The notes under the pieces were generated by a model. The model saw only the letters and a program-made list of their open reading frames with translations, was not told the DNA's origin and did no database searches. Below are positions 16,904 through 29,706 of a stretch of 64,000 nt of DNA, piece after piece. Origin of the DNA: Diphasiastrum complanatum (Eukaryota > Streptophyta > Lycopodiopsida > Lycopodiales > Lycopodiaceae). The stretch covers positions 1 through 64,000 of the forward strand of contig MU832043.1 in the NCBI GenBank assembly GCA_029204225.1, read 5' to 3'. The stretch's first letter is position 1. Every line of letters begins with the position of its first letter. Both the position numbers and the translations under genes were made by a program.

Positions 16904-17760
16904 GAAGAACGCTATATATCGTCCTCATAGAAAATAATTAAAATCATATAAACTGGACCTGGTATCCCGTTTAGGGCTCCTTCAATTGGGCGGTTGCTTC
17001 TGCTTACGTAGAATTCTACTCATTGGCAATTTTCCACAAGAAGTACAAAGTCATGAAACGGATCATCAACTTACATCAAGTGATACTCGTATTAACAGTA
17101 CTTCAAAATTTCATACAGATTTTGCTGGATTATAGTGATAGACGGACCAAAGAGAGAAGTAGGTTGGTGGATAGGAGAACTTTTCCCAATGAGCTTTGGC
17201 TTCAATTAACAGCTTCAATTTTATTTTGTTTTCGAGTTCTTTTGCTGCACCTGTTCCAATAGGATGATGTTGAAGCTTTGAAGTGTCTCTTCTGATTAAT
17301 AATAAAAAGCTTTCTTTCAAACACATTCGCATGCAATGCTTTATTTAGCAAGTCCGAGATGCATAAGAATCAATGGGGCGAAAATTGCGTCTGAAAAGTG
17401 GTGTTCAATATTGAACGAAGCTATAAGAGGTTCAGCAATATAGATAAGAAAGGTGTTGAAATTTTTTTACGATGCTACAGAGGTTCCACAGTTTAAAAAA
17501 CAAAGTTGCGCCTTAGACGTGCTGAAATATTCTCGAAGCTACAGAAATTCTGTTGTTCGAGCCTTCTGTTTGAAATCGACTAATAATTCCCTGGGATATT
17601 GAAATACTACTATGGTTAGTAGCAATACGAGCATATATTGCTGCATATACTTGAGATGCTGACTGACGCATTGCTGGCTCTTACTTATCAGCGGCGCTGG
17701 ATAGTAGCCTTCTCCTGATTGTCAATCAGAGCCTGCAGGTGAGTGCTTTCGGGCAAAAAC

Positions 17761-17785
17761 TGAGATCCACGGACCATGGATCTCA
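17761..17785. repeat. Perfect 9-base inverted repeat
   Basis: TGAGATCCA, seven bases, then TGGATCTCA. It lies about 860 bases upstream of the TIGR01589 gene start. It could be a dyad binding site or chance. Confidence 0.9.
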
Positions 17786-18725
17786 GGAAGCATGCAGCAC
17801 CTGAATGCAACAGTATCTTTCTCCTGACAGTGCTAGTTGGACTCGTTACCCCTGTGCCCAGACTCCAGACTCCGGATAAGCTAAAGACAAAAAACTATCT
17901 CCAAGCAGCATCATCTCGTGAAAAGCATCCATGTGATTCTTAACTTTCTTAAAGTCGCTTTTACCGTCAAGGATTGATAATAGGTTAAAACCACACTTGT
18001 ACAAGCAACATCCTGCAATAGTCACTAACGGATCATACCAACAATGAACAATCAACCTTCATATCCTGCTGCATAGCTCTTCAATTTCAGCCACAAGTTG
18101 TAGTGATAGCAACAGCCAAAGAGCCAGTGCTCGTAAAAGAAATTTTAAACCTGCTAAAAAAAGAAAATCTTACAACGCTTCAACGGAATAAAACTTATGA
18201 AGAATCACAAATCCACAAACTGAAATCAGTGCATTTTTAAAAAGCTGGAAACTTAAGAGAGGTAAGGCAAAGCAGCTCCCAGCCTTGATGCCGTAGCCTG
18301 CAAGTATCAAGGGCGAAGGCTGAGCAAATAACCTAACCTCTGAAGGAGTTGTACTGGGGAAGCCAGCAAAGTATAAGAAGGTAATCTAAATTATTTTCAA
18401 AAAAGCGATACCATTTGATTTGAGGGTGTTGTATACATATGACAGGCACATAGACCCTTTTAAGAGTAATAGTCAATATCATGAAAGTTTGATGATTTTT
18501 ACTACAGCTAAGGTCTACCCTTTTATAAGTAAGTCCTTAGAAAACCGATAAGGTGAGCCTTGAGGGTAGCTCAAAAAAGGTTTCCAAGCACTGGTTTGTA
18601 GGCGATCAATCAATCCATCAATCAGAATTGAGCACAAGTGAGCTCAGACTCCAGAGCCCAGAGCAGAGAGAGCAGGTTGCTCCTGTGTTACGTACGCAGT
18701 ACTGACTCCCGAGTCCACAGGACCC

Positions 18726-18745
18726 AAGGCAAGGCAAGGCAAGGC
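18726..18745. repeat. (AAGGC)4 minisatellite
   Basis: Four exact five-base units in a locally GC-richer stretch. Confidence 0.95.
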
Positions 18746-19850
18746 CAATTCTGACCTGACCAACATAGCGACAGGAACCTGCAAGGGACGTAGCTGCTGC
18801 AGGCAATCAAGGACGTACGGCGCAAAGCTTTCAAGCTGTATCTGGGGCAATGGCAAAATTATACTAAACAAACAGGCATTGCCATTGAAGAATGCCCACT
18901 GGATCATTCATGGAAGTCGACTGATCTGGAACGATCCTGCTCCCTCCAGCTGCGCCCAAAAAAGAAAAAGCCTGTGGTTGTTGTGCTAACGGGATAGATT
19001 CTCGCATTGCATGGTCACTCACGGCTACACATGCACCTTAAACTTTAAAAAAAACATGTGGTGGAGACAAGCGAGCTCAAATGCCCAACATGCCTCCAAG
19101 ATACAAAGGTCCCCATGGCTCTGAAACTTTGTGGAAAGTTGTGGAGTCGAAAGATGTGAGGTGCACTATCATTTTAGAAGTTTCATGGCCACAAAACCTA
19201 TGAAGAACGTTGCCAAAAAGACAACATGTGGATGAAAACAAAAAAAATTCTAAATCACAAAAAAGGTGGGGGTGGTAGATTCCCAAGTTTATATCTTCAT
19301 TCAATTATCCAACCACCAAATACTTGTATAGTGTCAACATAAAAGATTAATCACCTTAATCATTCATCTCATTATAAAGGATCCTATGGGGTTGGTGGTT
19401 AGCTTTGCGTCCAAATTTCTTTGATCCCAAGTTCAAGCCCCCCTTGGAAACCAAGATGCATGACATTATAAAAGAAACCAATTTTGCCAAAGTCAACTAA
19501 ATAGCTATACATAAGGTGACCAACGACAAGCCGTCCCAAAATGAACTCAAAGTTAGCTTCTCTTAAAGTGACCAACCGATCTGTTACGTCCACTTCCTGA
19601 ATATAGGATTTAGTATAGTCCTATACTTTGGATACAGTCCAGTGCTCGAGATTCTTGGTTACACCACGTCATACTGGACAAGACCCGTAAAGTAATTAAT
19701 AACACTGTGAAGCCGAAACACACTAATTGGAGTTAGTACATGGTTTAGGATAATCAATGCATGCGTAGAGTATCAATAGCGATGTAACTTCTTAATTGAG
19801 GATTTTCGGCCTTCCATAAATGCATGCACATGGTGGCTTGGGGTCTATAT

Positions 19851-21160
19851 GAGACTTGGAAACTCGCCCTACTACCTGATTCGTTTGGTGATTCATTGCC
19901 AGGTTCTCTCACTCTACTCTTGCTTCCTAATTCGTGGCTTGAGAGAGAAGCTTATGGAGATTGATCAGTTGCTTTTACTTGGTTGGGTAGTTTACTCTAG
20001 ACTGTGTTCGCTTGTGTTTTCTTCTGTAAGCAGGATGATTTCTTCAAAAGTCTTCAAAAACGAATTTGGAGTGGCAGATCATATTAACTGATCATATCCT
20101 CACAAATACAGACTGCTTTCTTTACATCCATCAAGATCCAGTACTCCTGGACTTCTTCGACTAATGAATCTGAGATCAGTACGATCAGTACCCAGAAGAG
20201 TTGGAAATCAAGCAGGCTAGCTAATAATCAAGTGGCCCAAGTGAATTTGACAGTAGTGGAACATGACGTTCTACCCCAACCTAAGCAATAGTAGTGGTAT
20301 GGACCGGATGAGCCTTATGTTGATCTGGCCATCAATGAATATCTTATAACATATGCTGCTCTACCTCAGCGCCAAGGTGGGAGAATTTACGGCTGCTACG
20401 GATGCAAAGAAGGGCATAGAATCTTTGAATGTTCTCACAAGGGCATGTACACACTGCCGAGAATGCGGATATGGACATTGTTACAAGAATTGCAAATTAA
20501 GACCTAGAGTGAATGCACCACTGAATCTAATCACAATGTAGACAACATCAGCTCCAGGGCGATTGCCACAAAAATCTTCAATTTCCCAGGTTCCAGTGCT
20601 CGCTGTCACACGGCCCATAAATGGAAGGGAGTGGCAAAAACACCACCCTCCTCAATATCACTAGAAGATGATCAACCTTTGGCCACATGACTATATCCTA
20701 ACACCAAGGAAAAAGGACGACAATATCAGTGAATATGCCATTGGATACAAGAAGCCCATGCAGAGAAAGCTGCACAAGAAAATAAAAAATTTGTAGAACC
20801 TCAAGCCACAAAAGTTTCAACACCACCAATAGACTCACCACGAAGAACATACCTTAACAACTATTTGCACCATCCGGAGGCACCTTTCCAGATGGGAGAG
20901 CCCAAGGTTCCACATACAGAACTGCTCACCAGTCTATTGACTAGCAAAATGAACTTATCCCTCAAAGAGTTCCTGCGAATTGCGCCACAAGCGAAGAGCG
21001 AGTAGAATGGATAAATTCGGAACCTGAACCAACAACAAAAGAGCTCTTGTATTGTGTGGGGTACAAAGGAACCAACAACATCCTCAATATTGTAGCGTGT
21101 GAGAGTGAGCAACACGACATCACCTTGCCAATCAAGTGTTGAAAAATGAAAAATCATATA
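19851..21160 (+). mobile_element. Probable retroelement remnant with two zinc knuckles
   Basis: Around 20380-20510, two knuckle-like motifs appear in adjacent frames: YGCYGCKEGHRIFEC and then CRECGYGHCYKNC. Both have spacing C-x2-C-x3-H-x4-C, one residue shorter between C and H than the usual retroelement CCHC. The surrounding DNA is open only in short pieces and no protease or polymerase motif follows, so the family is not established. It could be gag of a Ty3 or pararetrovirus-like element. Confidence 0.4.
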
Positions 21161-21869
21161 TCTTGACTTTTGGTTTTAATAAGGTTTCTTCTACATGTAT
21201 GTAATGTTTCATATTGAAAATGCCAAATTTGGCCTAGAGGAAACTCGAGCTACATATGAAGTCTAGTTGGTCAAATACAACATGCATATAGATTTAAGGC
21301 ATAAAACTGCCAAATATGAGCTTGTTGAAACTCGAGTCATATCACATGCAAAGATTGTAAGTGTTCCTAAGTGACATGCAAAGCATGCACAAAGTGTAAA
21401 GGACACATGCATAGTGATTTGGACAATTCTAGTGTTTAGAAATTGCCACTTGATAAAAGTAGGTAGATAGGTATGCATGTAAAGTGACAAATGTCACTAG
21501 TTTGTTAGTTTTCACTTTTAGATGTGGAAGAAAGTAGATAGATGCTAGCTCTACCATGAGCTATTCCATTCACCATAAATGTATGTGAGTTCTCTCACAA
21601 TCTTTGATGATAAACCAAGCATTGAAGCCATTTCTTGTCAATTTTGATCTATTGTCTTGTATGTTTGAATTTTGCACTCTCTCTCTAACTCGAGGAGGAG
21701 GCTATGCTAATGCATTAATTTCTTTGTACTTTCTTCATTGATTGTGAAAGTAGCCATTCTTTGATTATAGTATGCTAGATTGTGTTTTAGTCATAAATTC
21801 TTGAACTAGATCTTGATATTCAATCTAGAATCAGTTTATGTGCTAAACACAAAGCTTATTAAGATCATT
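21161..21869. other. Unassigned DNA before a copia relic
   Basis: Repetitive-looking sequence with no coding motif. It may hold leader or LTR sequence of the following element, but no LTR pair or primer site was found. Confidence 0.35.
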
Positions 21870-24177
21870 CACACTAGCAATTGGTTTTCCCACACGTGTG
21901 GAGGAAGAAATTCTTCACCTTGAGGATGTCTGAGGTAGACACTATTTCCAGCCATCTCAATACATTCAAAAATCTTATGGAGCAGATGACCGCAACAAGA
22001 TCGAATATTGAAGATTTAGATGCAATGATGACTCTTTTATCAAGTTCCCCTGATGCCTATGAAACGTGGGTCATGGCTATTTTGACCTAGCAGCAACTAA
22101 CTTCATCTAAAGCCATCTCAATGCTGTTAGAAGAGGAGATAAGAGGAAATGCATCTTCCTCAGGCTCAAGATCAGATCCTTAGACTCTATACACAAAGAG
22201 AAATCAAAATTTCAAGTCAAAAAAAATCCACAAATTCCGATTACTTAGGGAAAAGTAGCAACATGCAGTCAGGATCCAATTTTGGCTCTGGGTCAAATTT
22301 TGGCTCAAGGTTGAATTCTGGCCCAGGGTTCTTCATCATCCCAACCTATGCGGAAACTCTTCTGCAAATATTGTAAGAGGACTGGTCATCTCATCAAGAA
22401 TTGTAGAACACTCAAGTACAACAATGAAAAGAAGAAGCAATTTTGACAACAAGCAAATGTTGTCTCAACCAGTAACTCGATCCAGCATGAAAAGGAAGAT
22501 GAAGTTGCCTTTTATGATCAGGGTCAAAAAAATTTAGGATATCGATTCTTGGTACCTAGACTCTGGAGCAACTCAACACATGACCCATCATCGGGAGTGG
22601 TTCCAAAACTACAAGTCTTTCACCCATTCCAGAAATGTGCAACTTGGAGACAACTCTACACATTCCATTGAAGGTGAAGGGACAATAAGGGTCGAATTTC
22701 AGAGAGGTGTTGTTAAGTTGCTATCCAATGTCCTGTACATTCCGAACCTTACAAAGAATCTGCTTTCTATAGCAGAATCACTGATTCTGGTCATAGGGTA
22801 TAATTCGATACAGAGGGCTGCACTATTCTTGACAAGTCTAGAAAAGTCCTAGCTTATGGTAGAAGATGTGGCTACCTTTATAAATTAAGTCATTGTTACT
22901 CTAATAGTAGTCAAGCTCTTATTTCTACTTCTGAATTAAATCATATGTTGTGGCATTTCAGACTAGGCCATTTAAATTGGAAGAGCATTCAACAAATGTC
23001 AAATTAGAACTTAGCGCAAGATCTTTCTTCTATTAGCAGATTTGATTCTCCATGTAAAAGCTGTATTATCAGCAAGCATGCTAGAAGTCCATTTACTTCA
23101 AATTCTGTTCATACTTCTAGAGATTTGTTAGATCTTGTACACAGTGACCTTTGTGGCCCAATGTAGACTTCTTCTCCTTAGGGGAAGTTTTTTATTTTCT
23201 GACTTTCATTGATGACTTTTCTAGGAGAATTGCTACTTACTTTTTGAAGAATAAATCCGAGACTTTCAAATCTTCAAACAGTTCAAGGCATATGCAGAAA
23301 ATAAGACCTAGAGAACAATAAAAGCTCTACGTACAGATGGAGGGGGAGAATATGTCTCCACCAAGTTCAATGAATTCTACAAGGCCTGTGGTATACTCCA
23401 ACAATTCACCATGAGCTACTCACCTCAGTCAAATGGAGTAGTAGAACGGAAGAATCAGATATTGATAGAGAGTGCCAAAAGCATGATGACCTGTTCCATA
23501 GAGATTTTGGGCAAAAGCTATCACTATAATTGCCTATCTAAAAAACCGATCCATCATTAAGTCCCTAAATGACTCAGACAATTTGAGCCTTATCTATTAG
23601 ATGAGTCTAGGGTCGTAGATTTAGCAATGCATTGCCTATGCTCAGATCCCTGAAGATCTAAAAAAGAAGCTTGATGACAAGAGTAGAAAATCGATTTTCA
23701 TTGGCTACTCTCCTAATCACAAGGCATACAAGCTCTACAACCTGATCACTCAGAAGACATTCACGAGCATAGATGTCATTTTCTTGAGGATCAGTTTTTC
23801 GATCACAAGGCTCCAAAAAAATCTGACCCAAGGGTCGAAAATTCAAAATTCGATCCAAGGGTCAAAAATTCAAAATCCAACCATAGGGTCAGAAATCAGA
23901 AAATTGATAATGACTCTAATAGTGAGTCATAACCCCAACAGAACGAGCAGCATCAGAGGGTCAAAATTCAACACAGAAGATCAAATCGACCCAGACAGCC
24001 TCCATCCCGATTCATAAATTATCCAGCCTGCTATTTTGTGCAAGAAACAAACACGGTTCATGAGGCTATGTCAACACCTCATGTTGACCAGTGGAAAGCT
24101 GTCATGGATGTGGAATTTGATTCTCTGATTGAGAATCAAACATGGACTGTAATTGAGCTTTTGAAGGATTGAAATCT
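21870..24177 (+). mobile_element. Decayed Ty1/copia, gag to start of RT
   Basis: Begins inside gag (RKKFFTLRMSEVDTISSHL, about 21905-21965). It continues with a Gly/Ser/Asn/Phe repeat, a zinc knuckle CKYCKRTGHLIKNC (22367-22410), the protease start DSGATQHMTHH (22560-22590), the pre-integrase domain (LWHFRLGHLNWKS, about 22950; CKSCIISKHARSPF, about 23055) and a frameshifted integrase (HSDLCGP; an SPQSNGVVER-like block near 23425). It breaks at the RT N-terminus (QTWTVIELLKD, about 24140), right before the LTR, so RT and RNase H are lost. The IN-RT linker has a tandem DPRV(E/K)NSK repeat (23825-23900). It is the same family as 44494-46213. Confidence 0.88.
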
Positions 24178-24595
24178 GATGATGTTAGCTTTTAGTGTAC
24201 TGATTATCCGACTTCCAATCATCAAGGAAGATCTATTGGAGTCAATGCTTTGATCGGGTTGTCATTCTGTAGGCATTTTGTTGTAAATAGTGAGGTTGTA
24301 GTTTTGAATCTATCAGTTAAGCTATCAACGAACTCAGCTGAAATTGTAGTTTTAAATCTATTAGTCAAGCTATCAACGAACATAGCTGAAGTTGTTTTGA
24401 GCGCCCACTGTTCTGCGTCCAGCTTCAAGCATTGTACTCAGTTTTGTTTCTATCAATCAGAGTGTATTTTTATGTTCCACTATTGTTCTGTTCTATTTGC
24501 GCATTGCAATATCTGATTCATCTTGAACTCAATCTTTACTGATAACTGCTGCACTTTCGATCCGCCACCTCCTCACCACTTCCACTACAAATATC
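24178..24595 (+). mobile_element. 3' LTR of the 21870 copia element
   Basis: The final 100 bases align by eye with the LTR ends at 44224-44349 and 48234-48359 (shared core ATTTGCGCATT...TTGAAC...CTT.CGATCC). The left part contains a tandem duplication of about 51 bases (about 24292-24396) built on GTAGTTTTGAATCTATCAGT. Exact ends are uncertain. Confidence 0.6.
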
Positions 24596-25013
24596 GATTT
24601 TCTTTGATTTCCTACAATTTTTTTTCTGTTCCATTCTTAAATTCATGTTCTTGATTTTTACTTTCGTTTAGACTAGAATTGCTAGAAAATTCTGGTGAAG
24701 ATTCTTCTAATAGATTCCAGATGCTGAAAGTGCCTAACAAATATCAAGTGAAGGAATTGAGCCGCCAAACTACACTATGGAGCATCGACAATGAACCAAG
24801 AAGGAGTTCCAAAATCTAGATTTACCGAGAACACCAACATCAGAAAGTCGAAAGTTGTGGATCGGCCAATGAGTAAAACCAAAGCCTAGCGCCTCCCCAA
24901 CATATCTTACGGCGACGAGAATAAAAGCATAGCTGAGTCGGCAACAAGACTCAGATAGAATTATAAATATAATGTCGGACACCCTTAGAAGGTGCATTGT
25001 ACTCGTAAGCCGA

Positions 25014-25219
25014 TGTGAGAAATAGAATTAGATCTCAATTCCACTAGGCCAAAAATAAGAAAGGACCCAAGTAGTTCTAAAATGTATTTTGGCTTTTAAC
25101 TTTTTAAGATAGTCAAGTTGTTATGGCATATGATTTTTGGGTGAGCCAAAAACCCTAACCCTAGCTTTGTCTATAAGTAGGGATGTGACACCATTTTGTA
25201 ATCACTTTTCATTTTAGGA

Positions 25220-25318
<99 letters not shown>

Positions 25319-25895
25319 CCTCCTCCTCCACATTTTCTTACATTAAAGCCCTCTTATATTGTCATGGTATGTTTGATTGTGGATGTATGAATGCTTGAAT
25401 TTTGTTTCCTAATCATGCAATCACACTAAAAGAGATCATTAGCTCTTGCTTTCATCCATCAATCCACAAAACCACACATTTGCAAAATAGGTGTTATAAA
25501 TCTATCGAGAAGTGATCAACAAGATCCATATGATAGGTTTTCATTCCATTGCACTCCTCCCTTGAGAAGATAAGCCTTAAGAGGAGAAGATCTAGAGCTC
25601 AAGAAGCCTAGATTCATCAAGAAAGCCAAGATCAAAGAAGGGAATCTTCATGCACCAAAACCCAAAAAGAGTCAAGAAGAATGTCAAGCAACCCGCCCCT
25701 CATCTAAGCCATTCCATTTTCAGATCCAAAGCCAAGATTGACAACCTTGGTGGTTTAGATTCCATCTAGATTTGTAGTTTAACCCCCTCTCCATTGTATG
25801 GAATCCCATTACTACATCGATACTCACCCGGTTGGAGATCCAAACCCCTAGTTTGCACTCTTGATCACGACGATTATGGAGGCACGGAAAAGGTC
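25014..25895 (+). mobile_element. Probable LTR containing a long GA tract
   Basis: Starts TGTGAG and ends CCAACA. The sequence immediately after the end, TTTGGCATCGTGGAGGCAGTGC, resembles the leader found just inside many plant Ty3 elements (TTTGGCGCCGTTGCCGGGGA). No coding region of the right orientation follows, so this is a solo or orphan LTR with a short leader. Confidence 0.45.
25222..25316. repeat. (AG)47 microsatellite
   Basis: An uninterrupted 95-base run inside the probable LTR at 25014-25895. Its flanks do not match the LINE 3' end. Confidence 0.98.
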
Positions 25896-26444
25896 CAACA
25901 TTTTTTTGGCATCGTGGAGGCAGTGCTAAGCTACTAATTAGATGGGTTTTAGTTTGTTTTTTGCTTGATTTTTTTTTTTTGTATTTTTTACAGGTTTATT
26001 ACTCGCCCACAGATTTTTTCTTACTTTTTTGTTGCCCTCTTTACTCGCTACTTTTCTAGAGAGCTAGGCAGGGTCCAGGCTCTGTTCTGTGAGCTTGGTG
26101 AGTTATAAGTTATAACTCGTCATCAGTACTATTACTCGCCACAAGTCACTTTTAGACACTTTTTTCAAGCCAACTTTACTCGCCAAGGTGATTAGCAGCC
26201 TCAAAGCTATCATTATGATGATCAACGAGCTATAAGGCTATTACTTGCCAGTTCAAATTTCTCACCCATTATTCAAACTACATTGGGCCCTTATTGGCCT
26301 ATTATCCTTATTAGTTACTTTGAAGGGCCTAAAGAGGGAACCGCCTTGTTCTTAAGGCTAATTGCTCCTTTTGGGCCTACAAAGCTTACAATGGATATTA
26401 TATTGCCTTAAAAAGCACTCATGTACTAAAAGTACTTGACACTC
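25896..26444. other. LTR-like filler
   Basis: Between an orphan leader and the end of the minus-strand gag element. At about 26425-26440 the minus strand reads TAGGGGGAG then TGTCAAGTAC, a polypurine tract followed by an LTR start, so 26430 and below is probably the 3' LTR of that element. Confidence 0.4.
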
Positions 26445-28620
26445 CCCCTACTTAAACATTTTTGTCCTCAAAAATGAAGACGCTTGTCTGATCAGCTTGA
26501 TCGCCTTGGCAAAGTAGTCATGATTAAGGATGTGTCGTCCAAAAATGTGTTGCCTCATTACAGATCCAAAGCTGTCGAATTGAATCCATTTTGCTAGCTT
26601 CAGGCTGTAATCCTTGTTCCCATGAAAGAAAAATGATGGTTGAAGAAAAGTTTGATGAAGCACCATATTGCTTGTTGGCAACCAATCGACAGAGTGAATC
26701 ACCGCAATATTCTCTTTTGTCTGCTTCCTCGACTTCATAACAAATTGGATGCTTATCCAATTCCCTTGGATTCTTGGTTTTGTGTTGCATCTGGCTCTTC
26801 TACCGTAGCTGGCAATCCATGTTGTTTAACCAACTTGATGAAGAACATTATAATTCTTCCATGAGCAATGGTAGTCATGAATTGTTGTTCAAATATAAAT
26901 GCTCTATACGAAGTAGTCGGCATGAATATTGAAATTCGGTCGTATGGTGAAACCTAATTCTAGGCATACTGTTGACCGAAATATTTTTTTTTTCAAATTT
27001 GGTCAATACCTCATTCATAGGTGGTTGTGAATATTTGAATTGATTGACCTCAAAAATGGACTCTTGTCTTGAAATATAAAATTTGCAGTTGCCCATATAA
27101 ATCGTTGGAGCATCAATCCCAATTAGTGAAAATACATTCCAAAGTTGAACCAGGGATTTGATGGTTCGATTCTTCCAAATAACCATTGATGAACAATCAT
27201 TGTTGACATTACTCAAATGAAGATTGATCACATTAGAGTCCATTGAGCAATGTAAATATCTCCAAAGAAACTGATATAGATTGTTGGCATGTTTTAAAAT
27301 CAGCTTCCTATCATCGTTTCGCTCATCCGCTTCATCATTATCACTTTGCTCATTTTCATCTTCAGAAATTTCTTCACTTTCCTGTACTTGTTTTGGTTGT
27401 CGATCCATTGATGCTTTAGTGTATACACTCACCTTTTGAATCCGCATCTTCATTTCCTCAAACCATCTAGATTGTTCTTCTTTTCTTTTAGCTTCCAACT
27501 TAAGTCTTTGTTCTTGTTGCTCGTACTTTAAAACATATTCCATATTTCCCTTAATCGGAACTCATGTTGGGGAGAAGTAGTTTGTAAATAGTTTTCTACA
27601 ATGCTCCGATATTGAGGTTGTAAGTCATATATATAACATTGTACAAGATATACTTCTCCATAATCGAATACTGGGATCATTTGTTGGAATTCTCTATTGT
27701 ACTTAGCAACTATAGTTGTGTGGTCCAAAGAACACCATTGGATGAAGTCAGATCGATTGAAGATCTGTCTACAAACTCTTTTGAAAGTTAACTAGATCTT
27801 AGAAAGAAAGTCATGAACGATGTTCCACCATGACTGAACACGTCCTTGGAAACCCGATGAAGCAAAGAAAACTATATCAATGTCACCAATACCTCCACTA
27901 TAGTAGAAGTTATAATCCAGATCCTCTAGCCAATTGTCTACATTAATGGAGTGGATGCTTTCATCAAAGGTAGGACTAATGCATTCAGGCAGTCGTTGGT
28001 TGTAATAATAAGGTTTCCGTTGAGCGGTGACTTTCCACCATTCATTGATATGGTTTGTAGATAAGTGCTCCAAAGCAAGTACACAATCCATCATATTGTG
28101 CAACTCCATAAAACTAGCGGCATAAATGGATTTGGAAAGAGTTGGTTGAAGCACATTCTTTATAGGCATTTGAAGGAAACCCACATAGTAGTTCAAACTT
28201 TTTCTATACTCAAATTTTGTCTTCTGAACCAATGCCAAGAATTGCTGATTGAATTGTTGTACAAAACCAGTTTGTTTAAGAGATTCGAATAATTTCTCAT
28301 AAAACCTGGTAATACTATTAATGAAAGCAATTTTGAATTGACTCCAAAGCTTTGTGCTCAAATGTGCTTGAGTATCCCACCATGCTCAAACTTGTCCTTG
28401 AAAGCACAATGGAGCGAAATAGATTTTATCTTCTTCAGTATAATGGCGCTGACGAAAATAGGCCTCTAATTCAATCAACCAATCATCAATGTTAATTGAA
28501 CTTGGTTGTCTGTCAAATACAAGGTTGTAACATACGATTTCAGATTGTATTTCATCAATAGACGAAAATTGAATGTTTTGACTATAACGGTCCATCATTA
28601 ATGACTAGTGAAGACTTGTG
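26445..28620 (-). mobile_element. Ty3-like element coding two tandem gag-like domains, no recognised pol
   Basis: Main open pieces: 28598-28386, 28361-27792, 27728-27528 and 27543-26875, plus a tail to 26448. The first contains SINIDDWLIELEAYFRQRHY and FQGQV; the next continues with LWSQFKIAF and a helical stretch to ALEHL. The same pattern then recurs: SINVDNWLEDLDYNFYY, FQGRVQSWW and a second C-terminal half (YNREFQQMIPVFDYGEVYL). A charged coiled-coil follows (QQEQRLKLEAKRKEEQSRW), then an acidic linker and about 130 residues I do not recognise. I see no zinc knuckle, protease, RT or integrase. A polypurine-like tract and LTR start follow near 26430. It may be a non-autonomous gag-only retrotransposon. 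A few stops or frameshifts separate the pieces. Confidence 0.65.
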
Positions 28621-29214
28621 GACTATGAATTCACCGTCTGAAATTTATTCAGAGTGGTATTTTACAAGCTGGTAAAATTGCTCTTCTCCACTCACTTAAA
28701 AATTTTGAGTTTGTGAAGAATAAAGTGGCTGCGAATGGAAAGTGTAACAGAAAAAAATGAAGTAGTAGTTTAGTTCAATTTGTCACTACGAGCAATTTTG
28801 CTTTTTATAGTGTCGAATTTCGAACTCAAACGGAAAAAATATGAAGATTTGAAAATTACTAATGGAAACACAAAAAGACTGACTCAAGAAAAGGGGTCTT
28901 GAAAAAAAATTCAAAAAGTAATAATTACACAATTTTAATAACTTAGCAGTGTTAGACTCATCTTTCTTATCACCTTTTCTTTTTAAAACACTGGGATCTG
29001 AGCTCAAACAAAGAAGTTATGGGCGCTCAAAGAATGAGAAGGAAAAATGAGCATTCACTTAGAAAAGGGGGTATAAATTTTTTTTTACAAATTGAATTCA
29101 ATAAAACTTTGAAATCCTCGAAATGTTTTTGTGCTCGAAAAAAATTTTGAAGGAACTGTAGGAAATTACAAAATTTACAGCAAACAAAAAATTTCGGGCA
29201 CGAGTGTAGGGAGG
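28621..29214. other. Leader region of the double-gag element
   Basis: AT-rich, no gene. Upstream (minus strand) of the first gag frame, so presumably leader or LTR; no primer-binding site was identified. Confidence 0.35.
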
Positions 29215-29650
29215 GGAACTAGAGAGAGAAGGTAGAGAGAGAAAAAAGTAGAGAGAGAGAGGGATCTCAACCGGAGGGAGAGGTTAGAGAGAGAGAGGGA
29301 TCTCAACCGAAGGAGGGAGAAGGGATTAGAGAGAGAACAATCTCAACCAAAGGAGAGAGAACGGGTAGAGAGAGAGAGAGCTCGACCGAAGCACAGAGAA
29401 CTGGTAGAGAGAGAGGAGGTAACCGAATGGTAGAGAGAGAAAGGAGATAACCGAATCATGGCATATAGAGAGAGAGGAGGTAATCGAATTAGCGTGTAGA
29501 GAGAGAGAGAGAGGAAGTAACCGAATGGTAGAGAGAGAAAGGAGGTAACCGAATCACGATGTAGAGAGAGAGAGAACTCGACCGAAGGAGAGAGAGAGGC
29601 TATAGAGAGAGAGTAAACTCGACCGATGGAGAGAGAGAGAGAGGAAAAAA
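29215..29650. repeat. GA-rich minisatellite
   Basis: Degenerate tandem units of roughly 30-45 bases, each made of a short (GA)n block followed by GGTAACCGAATGG, CTCGACCGAAGG or ATCTCAACCGAAGG. The common core is ACCGA(A/T). The minus-strand frame is a Ser/Leu-rich artefact. Confidence 0.85.
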
Positions 29651-29706
29651 AGATTTTAACTTGTCTACATAGAATCTTCCTACATTGCAATGATCGTGAG
29701 GATCCA

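Larger units (their letters stand above)
16904..19850. other. Upstream region of the TIGR01589 gene, no second gene found
   Basis: This should contain the promoter and 5' UTR of the minus-strand gene. It holds a 9-base-arm inverted repeat at 17761-17785 and four AAGGC units at 18726-18745. Short frames around 17850-18050 and 18620-18900 have no recognised domain. A 5' UTR exon cannot be excluded or placed. Confidence 0.4.

Noticed and set aside
18618..18907. Minus-strand frames in the GC-richer stretch upstream of the TIGR01589 gene
   Set aside because: No recognised motif, overlapping competing frames and no supported splice link to exon 1.
25222..25316. GA tract as another tail of the TC-tailed LINE
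   Set aside because: The sequence on either side lacks the ATTAATAAAG-type LINE end, and the tract sits inside a probable LTR.
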